Of a DNA stretch of 7,256 nt, positions 1 to 5,916 are shown one piece after another. A model generated the notes under the pieces. The model saw only the letters and a list, made by a program, of their open reading frames with translations. It was not told the DNA's origin and made no database searches. The stretch comes from Thermoplasmata archaeon (GTDB lineage: Archaea > Thermoplasmatota > E2 > DHVEG-1): contig QMTJ01000052.1 of the NCBI GenBank assembly GCA_003651045.1, forward strand, positions 1 through 7,256. Direction: 5' to 3'. Every line of letters starts with the position of its first letter. Position 1 is the first letter of the stretch. A program made the position numbers and the translations under genes.

Positions 1-1856
1 CCTGTTCTTATAATTTTTTCTTTTGGTTTTACACCTGTTTGTTTGATAGCGAGTTCCCAGTCGCTGATTTCTTCTTCCTCTGCACTACCATATTTTTTCT
101 CAATGTATTTGTTAGTAAAGTAACGTACTATACCACCGCCGAATATTGGTATGCTAAGTGTGAACGGCAGATATATCCCAATCGCTACGGGTAGTACTGG
201 TAAATCAATTAGGATTAGTACGAATGCTAGTACCATACCTGCTAGTACGAACGGCCATACCATTTCGCCACCTAGTACTCCTTTAACTATTCCTGCCATG
301 AGAAATGCTTGTGGCGCTGCTAGATTAGGGCTGCCGATATGATATGCCTCATCAAGTGCTTGTACAACAAGCGCTAGTATTGGAGCAGCAGATAGTACAC
401 CTATCATCTCTGCTATCTGCTGATTACGTGGTGTAGCACCTACCATTTGACCACAGGCCATGGACTGTAGTACATCCCCAGATATAGCTGCTCCACAACA
501 TATAACAGCAGCAATGAGTATAGCTATTCCAAAAGCACCAGTACCGCTTATACCGAAACCTAGTAAAACTAAACAAGTTATCAATAGTACTGACACGGTT
601 ACACCAGATATCGGGTTGTTAGACGAGCCTAGTAAACCAGCCATGTAACCAGCTATAGCACTAGCGATAAATGCAAAGATTATAGCGAATACAGCCATGA
701 ACGCTGAGATTGCCCATTCGTTTGATATAAAACCATAAATAAGAAACACAGGCAGGGTAAGTGCTCCTATAGCTATGAATACAAATTTAATATTGAGATC
801 ACGATCAGTACGTTTTTTAGCAACAACCTCTCCACCTCTAATTCCAATGATTGCTTCTCTTATACCACTCGCCAGGTTCGCTCGTAGTTTGAAAATAGTA
901 TATAGACCACCAACTACCATGGCACCTACGCCAATGTAACGTATATAATCCCCCCAGATTTTGAAGAAACCCCAGATTAGACTACCTGTTTGAAGGTCAC
1001 CACCACCAAGGTTGAGAACGTCAGCATAAACCTGATGATCAGATAATGGTGGCGTGGGTAAACCTGTTGCAAGAGCGATTAATGGAGCGAGGATAACCCA
1101 ACCTATTAACCCTCCTACAAAAACAAAAGAAGATATACGAGGACCTATAATCCACCCTACACCAAGAAGCGCAGGAGAAGTAGCGATCCCACCGTAAAGA
1201 TAAGCAGGTTTGCCACCACCACCGCCAATGTTATATTTACCAATATCAATGATACCGTGAATCGTACCACTAACTACTTTAAAACCAACCTGTGCTAGTT
1301 TGAATAAACCTGCGATTAATACGCCAATAATCATCCATATACCACTAACACCACGTGTTTTTTCTTCAGTTTTAGCTGTTTCTCCACCCACAGTGGTGGT
1401 AAGCACTGCAGCTACAGCTATACCCTCCGGGAATGGTAAATCAGTCTTAGTAACAAGAGCTCGTCTAAGAGGTACCATCCAGAGGACACCTAATACACCA
1501 CCCAACGCTGCTACGATAGTAGTTTCAACATAATGAATCGAACTCCAAGTTCCTAGTAAAACAAGCGCTGGTATTGTAAAGATTACACCAGCAGCTAGTG
1601 CTTCACCAGATGCGGCACCCATCATACTCAGGTTAACCTCTAGAATCGTCCCTTTAAAAGGCCGCAGAAACGCGAAAGCCATTACTGCACCTGGTATAAC
1701 AGCTGAAACAGTCATACCAGCATAAAGACCTAGATACGCGTTTGCTGCACCAAGTATAACCGCGAGAACCATTCCAACTAATACTGCTTTTAGCGTCAAC
1801 TCAGGTATTGTTTTTGACGCAGGTATAAATGATTTGAAATCTTCTCTAGATGTCAT
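1..1856 (-). CDS. OPT-family oligopeptide (or metal-chelate) transporter, 3' end cut by window edge
   Basis: This polytopic inner-membrane transporter most likely imports oligopeptides or metal-siderophore chelates by proton symport, which is the known role of the OPT superfamily; the substrate cannot be read from the sequence. I translated 618 codons from the ATG at 1856; the reading frame is still open at base 3. Family motifs appear in the expected order: NAYLGLYAGMT (residues 39-49), PFPEG (141-145), NNPISG (413-418), VGATPRNQQIAEMIG (472-486) and a Pro/Gly-rich stretch PVAIGIYLPF (556-565). Long hydrophobic segments alternate with short loops, including a GGGGG run at 211-215 and a charged cytoplasmic-looking loop at 340-355. 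Prokaryotic OPT proteins usually run some tens of residues further, so probably only the last membrane segments are missing. The start has no strong ribosome-binding site, and a TTG four codons upstream is a less likely alternative. The gene has its own promoter downstream of prf1. Codon choice differs between its two parts (see findings). Confidence 0.93.
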   Translation of the reverse strand, partial: MTSREDFKSFIPASKTIPELTLKAVLVGMVLAVILGAANAYLGLYAGMTVSAVIPGAVMAFAFLRPFKGTILEVNLSMMGAASGEALAAGVIFTIPALVLLGTWSSIHYVETTIVAALGGVLGVLWMVPLRRALVTKTDLPFPEGIAVAAVLTTTVGGETAKTEEKTRGVSGIWMIIGVLIAGLFKLAQVGFKVVSGTIHGIIDIGKYNIGGGGGKPAYLYGGIATSPALLGVGWIIGPRISSFVFVGGLIGWVILAPLIALATGLPTPPLSDHQVYADVLNLGGGDLQTGSLIWGFFKIWGDYIRYIGVGAMVVGGLYTIFKLRANLASGIREAIIGIRGGEVVAKKRTDRDLNIKFVFIAIGALTLPVFLIYGFISNEWAISAFMAVFAIIFAFIASAIAGYMAGLLGSSNNPISGVTVSVLLITCLVLLGFGISGTGAFGIAILIAAVICCGAAISGDVLQSMACGQMVGATPRNQQIAEMIGVLSAAPILALVVQALDEAYHIGSPNLAAPQAFLMAGIVKGVLGGEMVWPFVLAGMVLAFVLILIDLPVLPVAIGIYLPFTLSIPIFGGGIVRYFTNKYIEKKYGSAEEEEISDWELAIKQTGVKPKEKIIRT

Positions 1857-1889
1857 ATCAATTACCAATACTATTAATATATTTCATTA

Positions 1890-1898
1890 TTTATAAAA
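1890..1898 (-). promoter_or_regulatory. TATA box of the OPT transporter gene
   Basis: On the minus strand this reads TTTTATAAA, a good archaeal TATA element. Its centre is about 38 bases upstream of the ATG at 1856. Initiation about 26 bases downstream would give a leader of roughly 12 bases, too short for a typical Shine-Dalgarno site, which fits the weak one seen. A second TATA-like stretch (TTTTATAAG, 1953-1945) lies further upstream inside an inverted repeat and is a weaker candidate. Confidence 0.55.
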
Positions 1899-1908
1899 CC
1901 ATCGGTTT
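1896..1908. promoter_or_regulatory. Small dyad abutting the OPT TATA box (possible operator)
   Basis: AAACC and GGTTT flank ATC as a 13-base dyad (AAACCATCGGTTT). It touches the upstream edge of the TATA box, where the B-recognition element sits. A repressor bound here would block TFB/TBP. The arms are only 5 bp, so chance is a real alternative. Confidence 0.25.
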
Positions 1909-1924
1909 AAATCATTATATATTT

Positions 1925-1965
1925 TATTTAGTAAATAAAGATATCTTATAAAAGTTTACTAAATA
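1925..1965. repeat. Inverted repeat, 11-bp perfect arms, between prf1 and the OPT gene
   Basis: The arms TATTTAGTAAA (1925-1935) and TTTACTAAATA (1955-1965) are perfect reverse complements around a 19-base spacer. The spacer contains a 10-bp palindrome, AAGATATCTT (1938-1947). The element starts about 20 bases past the prf1 stop codon and lies upstream of the OPT TATA box. It could be an mRNA 3'-end hairpin of prf1 or a binding site for a dimeric regulator of the transporter gene. It is very AT-rich, which makes it weak as an RNA hairpin. Confidence 0.55.
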
Positions 1966-1968
1966 TCG

Positions 1969-1974
1969 AAAAAA
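1969..1974 (-). terminator. Oligo-T terminator candidate after prf1
   Basis: The minus strand has a run of six T residues 11 bases after the prf1 TAA. Archaeal RNA polymerase commonly terminates at such U-tracts without needing a hairpin. The inverted repeat described separately follows immediately. Confidence 0.4.
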
Positions 1975-1985
1975 TAATATCATTA

Positions 1986-3236
1986 TTATAAATCTACAGA
2001 GTAACGCAGGATACCAGCTATACCATTAAAAGCAGAATAAAGCGAATCCCCCTCTTCACTACCAGCAGAAATAATTTCAACCTTACAACCTGTTTTTTCA
2101 GCTAAATCAGAAAACTCATCAATGATATCTATTTTCTCAACAACCTCCATAACATTATCATTATCACATTTAGGGCAAACAGATGGAGAAAAATCTTTTA
2201 AATCCTCTTCAGAAAACGTCCTCATCTCAGAATAATTACAACTATTACACTGTAATTTAACACGATATTTTCTAAGATTCTCAGACAACAAAAGCGTATC
2301 CACTACACCCATCTCAAGCGCCTTCCTAACCTGATCCTCGCCATAAACTGCTAAACTATCCTTTGTCTTAGTAATCTCTTTCAAGAACTTTTTCATAAGA
2401 CGTTTTTCTCTAGAAATCTTAAGATTAGTCATCACCTCTGAAGCACGTGAAACAAGTTCTCTCAAACCAAATTCATCTGTATAACCTGTATCAAAAATAT
2501 CAACAATTTTATCCTGCACCTCATAATGTAAATAGTTTTCCTCAACAAAAAAACGTTTAGTAGGACCAGGTCCACCAACAAAAATACCTTTAATCCCTTC
2601 TACACTTCTAAATATCTCACTAGCGGTTTCACCACATTTAACAAACCATTCATGAGCGGCAATCTCAGTGAGACGTTCAAAACGACGTTGAGACTGACCA
2701 CCACGACCATGTTTACCTGGAACCTGAGAAGTCATATATTTTAACAACTCAATCCTATTACCCTTTAACAAACCAATAGTACATTCACGTCGATCAACAA
2801 GTAAAAGACCATATATTTCTCTCTCAGTCAACATTTCCTCCAGAGGCTCTGTATAAAAAGAAGAATCACAACGGTAAAGAAACGTGGTGATAGGCAACGG
2901 TGGCTCTATAACATACGCGACCATTTCTGTTTTGTCACTACCTACGCTTTTATGACCTACAAAGAAAACCACGCCATTCTCAGGTGGCTGTTTGTATTGT
3001 TTAAGACGGCTCATAATTGATTCTATAGCAGAGAGTACGTTTTTCATCGTAGTTTTTGATTTAATATTCTGAGACTGCGAATACTCGTTTCTAAGATAGG
3101 CGGTGACATCAAAAATTTGTTTATTAGGAGGAATATAAAGTGAGATAAGCTCAGTATGACGTCCTCTACATGCTTTAAGCTCTTCAATCTGCCGTTTTAG
3201 ATCATATTTTTGTCGTTCAGTCATCTCTGTTGTCAT
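1986..3236 (-). CDS. prf1: Peptide chain release factor aRF1 (class I, omnipotent)
   Basis: This factor recognises all three stop codons in the ribosomal A site and triggers hydrolysis of peptidyl-tRNA; it is the archaeal counterpart of eRF1. From the ATG at 3236 it is 416 residues, normal for the family. The N-terminal decoding domain carries NIKS (57-60) and YRCDSSF (121-127, the YxCxxxF motif). The middle domain has the catalytic GGQ (179-181) within GKHGRGGQSQRRFERL. The C-terminal domain contains CxxC pairs at C330/C333 and C354/C357, a probable zinc-binding minidomain as in other archaeal aRF1 proteins. The open frame extends 21 codons upstream to 3299, but that stretch contains the TATA box and ribosome-binding site, so the internal Met is chosen; the protein beginning MTTEMTERQKYDLKRQIEEL also fits the family. 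Isoleucine codons are mostly ATT (17 ATT, 4 ATC, 6 ATA), unlike the neighbouring slipin and nuclease genes. It lies 66 bases downstream of the beta-CASP gene. Confidence 0.97.
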   Translation of the reverse strand: MTTEMTERQKYDLKRQIEELKACRGRHTELISLYIPPNKQIFDVTAYLRNEYSQSQNIKSKTTMKNVLSAIESIMSRLKQYKQPPENGVVFFVGHKSVGSDKTEMVAYVIEPPLPITTFLYRCDSSFYTEPLEEMLTEREIYGLLLVDRRECTIGLLKGNRIELLKYMTSQVPGKHGRGGQSQRRFERLTEIAAHEWFVKCGETASEIFRSVEGIKGIFVGGPGPTKRFFVEENYLHYEVQDKIVDIFDTGYTDEFGLRELVSRASEVMTNLKISREKRLMKKFLKEITKTKDSLAVYGEDQVRKALEMGVVDTLLLSENLRKYRVKLQCNSCNYSEMRTFSEEDLKDFSPSVCPKCDNDNVMEVVEKIDIIDEFSDLAEKTGCKVEIISAGSEEGDSLYSAFNGIAGILRYSVDL

Positions 3237-3247
3237 ATGTTTTTTTT

Positions 3248-3251
3248 CTCC
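3248..3251 (-). promoter_or_regulatory. Ribosome-binding site deciding the prf1 start
   Basis: GGAG on the minus strand lies 11 bases upstream of the ATG at 3236. It lies inside the longer open frame, so it supports the internal start over the one at 3299. Confidence 0.6.
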
Positions 3252-3276
3252 AAATTTTTTTAAACAAATGGTAAAA

Positions 3277-3284
3277 TTTATAAA
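3277..3284 (-). promoter_or_regulatory. TATA box of prf1
   Basis: The minus strand reads TTTATAAA, preceded by an A-rich AAAAAC stretch in the B-recognition position. Initiation about 26 bases downstream, near 3254, would give a leader of about 18 bases that just includes the GGAG site. It begins about 18 bases past the beta-CASP stop codon. The prf1 gene can therefore be transcribed on its own, although no clear T-run separates it from the upstream gene and read-through is possible. Confidence 0.6.
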
Positions 3285-3302
3285 GTTTTTATTAAACAAC
3301 TG

Positions 3303-4547
3303 TTACAACTCTAATGTTTCTCCAGTTTTTGGGGTATACACCTGTGCAGTATTTTTTAAAGGTTCTACTAAAGCTTCTCTGTTATCACTATGCATAAGTA
3401 TTATTTTTTCTGGGTTACATTTTTCAGCGAATTCAATGAGTTCACTATGACCTGCGTGAGCTGAGAAATCAAAGTATCCAACCTCGCATTCTACGTTTTC
3501 AATGACACCGTAGAAATCAAGTTTTCCTTTATCAACTAGTAGTCTAGCATTGCTATCTTCAACTTGGTATCCTGTTAATAGTACCGCACTTTTTTTATCA
3601 TTTTTGAGTTTGTTTAAATAGTTTAGAACCGGTCCTCCATCCATCATACCACTAGATGTTATTATTACGTCTGCTTTCAAAGCTAGTTTACGCCCATGAT
3701 CCGAGTGGACAAAATTTATCCTGTTTAATGCTTTTTTTAGTTCATCTGGTGATCTAATATACCTGGGGTGTTTCAGGAACATCTTTGATACTTTTTTACC
3801 CATACCGTCGAACCATATGTTGAAACCTGTGTTTTTTAGTACCAACGCGAGTTCTTGTGATCTTGCTACGGCGAAAGCTGGTAGAATTGCTATGCCTCCT
3901 CGTCTTACAACTTCATCTATTTTATCAATGAGGTCTTTTTCGATTTCACTTCTTTTTTTAGGGTGGTCACGACCAGCATATGTTCCTTCAAGGAAGAGAA
4001 TATCGCATTTTACAGGTTTTGTACCTTTTACTAGTCTTGTATCTATAACGTTGAAGTCACCTGTGAAAAGTATCTTTCTATCACCTACGAGTTCAAACAT
4101 TAGTGAACCAGGTATATGACCAGCAGGGTGGAATATTATCTCATAGTTGTCCCCGATGGTTTTTTTCTGAGAAGGCGTAACTGGTTCAACTGCGTGTTTT
4201 GCATCTTTTGCATCAGCATTGGTAAATGGTATAGCATATCCTTCGCTTTTTGCAATGTTTATTGAGTCTTTATGTAATAGATAGGCTAGTTCACTAGTTA
4301 AATCCGTGGTTAAAATTTTTTGATCTGTTCTACTAAAAAGCCATGGTATCATACCTGAGTGGTCGAGATGCGCATGTGTTAATAGTAGTAAATCTACAGG
4401 TGGTGGTGGTAGAGGGTAAAGAGGTGGTTTACCTGGTGATATACCGTATTCGAAGAGAAGACGGATATCTGTTGTTTCTAAAACCATCGCGAGTCTACCG
4501 ACTTCCTCTACGCCGCCGAGGAACTGGATTTTTATATTATTTCTCAT
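3303..4547 (-). CDS. Beta-CASP metallo-beta-lactamase-fold ribonuclease, aCPSF2-like (no KH domains)
   Basis: This is a predicted zinc-dependent RNA endo- and/or exonuclease of the CPSF73-like beta-CASP family, acting in RNA processing or decay in the cytoplasm. The 414-residue protein has the metal-site motifs HAHLDH (58-63), HPAGH (140-144) and GDF with D164. Its beta-CASP signatures are LEGTY with E187 (motif A), PAFAVARSQEL (223-233), SSGMMDGG (298-305), FSAHAGHSEL with H364 (motif B) and H386 (motif C). It begins directly with the MBL domain and lacks the N-terminal KH domains of aCPSF1/FttA, so it is not that transcription-termination factor. Two positions are unusual: the motif 1 acidic residue is Glu (LLFEYG) where Asp is usual, and motif C reads HSD where HGE is common. 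The start has no strong Shine-Dalgarno site. It lies 46 bases after nfeD in the same direction and may be co-transcribed. Ile codons are 18 ATA, 4 ATC, 8 ATT. An RNase J-like role is less likely given the HAHLDHSG form. Confidence 0.9.
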   Translation of the reverse strand: MRNNIKIQFLGGVEEVGRLAMVLETTDIRLLFEYGISPGKPPLYPLPPPPVDLLLLTHAHLDHSGMIPWLFSRTDQKILTTDLTSELAYLLHKDSINIAKSEGYAIPFTNADAKDAKHAVEPVTPSQKKTIGDNYEIIFHPAGHIPGSLMFELVGDRKILFTGDFNVIDTRLVKGTKPVKCDILFLEGTYAGRDHPKKRSEIEKDLIDKIDEVVRRGGIAILPAFAVARSQELALVLKNTGFNIWFDGMGKKVSKMFLKHPRYIRSPDELKKALNRINFVHSDHGRKLALKADVIITSSGMMDGGPVLNYLNKLKNDKKSAVLLTGYQVEDSNARLLVDKGKLDFYGVIENVECEVGYFDFSAHAGHSELIEFAEKCNPEKIILMHSDNREALVEPLKNTAQVYTPKTGETLEL

Positions 4548-4593
4548 TTTTAATCAAGACCTGGGAAAAGATAAGGGTTGATAAAATGTTTGG

Positions 4594-5916
4594 TTAACTA
4601 TTTTTGGGTTTAACTTTTAAAGTTGTTTCATCCTTAGCTATGATTTCTACTTTGGTATTCGGCGCTATTTCTGTATCTGATATTGCTCGCCATAGTTCTC
4701 CTCTGAACCTAACGTATCCTGATTTATCAGGTGTTATTTTATCCACAGTTTTCGCGGTTTCACCTATGAAAACACCAATCGCTGCTTTCTTTTTACGCAC
4801 CTGCAGTATTTTATAAAGTAGGAATATGAAGAATATAGCAAGAAGTACTGCTACTGTTAATATTATTATGATTGCATCAGGATACCAAGACATGGATATC
4901 AACCATTTTTTATTTGTATAAGTTGGTAGTAAGAATATGCCTCCTACTATAAAAGATATTATCCCCCCTATACCTATGACACCAAAACCTGGTGTGACAA
5001 ATATTTCAATAACGAGTAGTAAAACACCTATGGCGATAAAGATTATACTTAATGTGGATATGGAAAAACCTGAGCCGATGAGTGATAAAAGAATAGCTAT
5101 AACACCGAACACCTCTGCTCCAAAACCAGGGGAGGATATACCGACCAATAATGCAAAAACACCTAATATGAAAAGGATAGATGTTAAAACAGGGTTTGAA
5201 AAAAACTTCATAAAAACTACTGCAATTGATGGAGAATAATGTATAGTTTTTGCATAACGTGTATCAAGTACCACTATGCCTTTACTTGTTTTTACACTCG
5301 TTCCATTTATATTTTGAATAAGCTGTTCAACAGAAGAAGCAGTATACTCAATAACACCATATTTTAACGATAGTGTCTCATTTAAATCCAGGTTTTCAGT
5401 GATAAAACGTTTAACAATACTCTTGTTTCTATTGAACATATCAGCGCGTTCTTCAATCCATTTTGTGAGAGCATTAATCGTTTTAGAATCGTTAATCAAA
5501 CGCGTACCACTTATGCCGATTTCAACAGGTTGACAAGAACCAATGATAGTATGAGTACACATAGCAGCAATATGTGTACTCATAAGGATAAAAGTACCAG
5601 CTGACCATGCAGTTGAACCACTAGGATAAACAAAACCTACCACTGGGATAGAACTCTTGTTAATCAAACGAGCGATTTCAAAAGTCTCTTGAAGACCACC
5701 GCCAGGTGTATCAATTAAAAGTATTACAGCTTCAGAGTTTTCAATTTCAGCTTGATTTAGGCTTTCTTTCAAAGTTTCTACTGTAGATTGATCAATAGTA
5801 CCCGTGATGTCGACTATCAAAACATTTGAACTGGAACTACTACCAATTCCATATAAAGATAAGAAAATAAAAATAAGGATTAAAAATGATAAAAAAAGAT
5901 GATTTTTTAACTTCAT
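4594..5916 (-). CDS. nfeD: NfeD-type membrane-bound serine protease (stomatin operon partner, PH1510-like)
   Basis: This ClpP-fold membrane protease would cleave the C-terminal tail of its partner stomatin, as described for Pyrococcus PH1510. The 440-residue protein has an N-terminal signal peptide or anchor (about 5-24) and an outward-facing protease domain (about 31-200) with DTPGGG (69-74). The nucleophile should be S105 in AWSAGTF. K145 in NDSKTINAL is the likely catalytic Lys, with spacing close to the Ser97/Lys138 dyad of PH1510. KYGVIE (185-190) is also characteristic. Four or five membrane helices span about 243-370, with repeated TPGFG/SPGFG turns, and a C-terminal OB-fold NfeD domain occupies about 376-438 (GELWRA). 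The conserved MAPGT segment is replaced by MCTHT (119-123). The ATG overlaps the slipin TGA (ATGA), which suggests translational coupling; no Shine-Dalgarno site is evident. Ile codons switch from ATT/ATC to ATA near residue 200. A perfect inverted repeat lies within the protease domain. Confidence 0.95.
   Translation of the reverse strand: MKLKNHLFLSFLILIFIFLSLYGIGSSSSSNVLIVDITGTIDQSTVETLKESLNQAEIENSEAVILLIDTPGGGLQETFEIARLINKSSIPVVGFVYPSGSTAWSAGTFILMSTHIAAMCTHTIIGSCQPVEIGISGTRLINDSKTINALTKWIEERADMFNRNKSIVKRFITENLDLNETLSLKYGVIEYTASSVEQLIQNINGTSVKTSKGIVVLDTRYAKTIHYSPSIAVVFMKFFSNPVLTSILFILGVFALLVGISSPGFGAEVFGVIAILLSLIGSGFSISTLSIIFIAIGVLLLVIEIFVTPGFGVIGIGGIISFIVGGIFLLPTYTNKKWLISMSWYPDAIIIILTVAVLLAIFFIFLLYKILQVRKKKAAIGVFIGETAKTVDKITPDKSGYVRFRGELWRAISDTEIAPNTKVEIIAKDETTLKVKPKNS
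5550..5584. repeat. Perfect 14-bp inverted repeat inside nfeD (7-base loop)
   Basis: The arms TATGAGTACACATA (5550-5563 on the plus strand) and TATGTGTACTCATA (5571-5584) are exact reverse complements separated by GCAGCAA. The mRNA would form a 14-bp hairpin starting 17 bases after the codon for catalytic Ser105. Each arm is itself nearly palindromic around GTAC, and the two GTAC centres are 21 bases apart. The arms encode residues 112-122: the first gives Met-Ser-Thr-His, the second Met-Cys-Thr-His. Confidence 0.85.

Noticed and set aside
192..590. CRISPR-like or satellite repeat suggested by many TAGTAC copies
   Set aside because: Spacing is irregular and every copy is an in-frame Val-Leu codon pair within a conserved membrane protein, so this is codon choice, not a repeat array.
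151..648. Small plus-strand open frames opposite the OPT gene
   Set aside because: They are antisense to a clearly conserved coding sequence, are low-complexity Ser/Thr/Pro/Ile strings, and match no family I recognise. The frame at 1300-1533 is rejected for the same reason.
3237..3299. 21-codon N-terminal extension of aRF1
   Set aside because: The stretch contains the TATA box and Shine-Dalgarno site, and the family starts close to the MTTEMTERQ methionine.
3817..4119. 100-residue plus-strand frame opposite the beta-CASP gene
   Set aside because: It is the antisense shadow of a conserved enzyme, with no ribosome-binding site or recognisable domain. The frames at 4343-4597, 4604-4816 and 4937-5239 are the same kind of artefact.
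4381..4430. GGTGGTGGTGG microsatellite-like run
   Set aside because: It encodes the poly-proline stretch PLPPPP (45-50) of the beta-CASP protein, in frame, where related proteins are also Pro-rich.
4548..4593. Possible promoter of the beta-CASP gene in the 46-base gap after nfeD
   Set aside because: Only a poor TTTTAT stretch is present at a marginal distance. Co-transcription with nfeD is at least as likely, so no feature is called.
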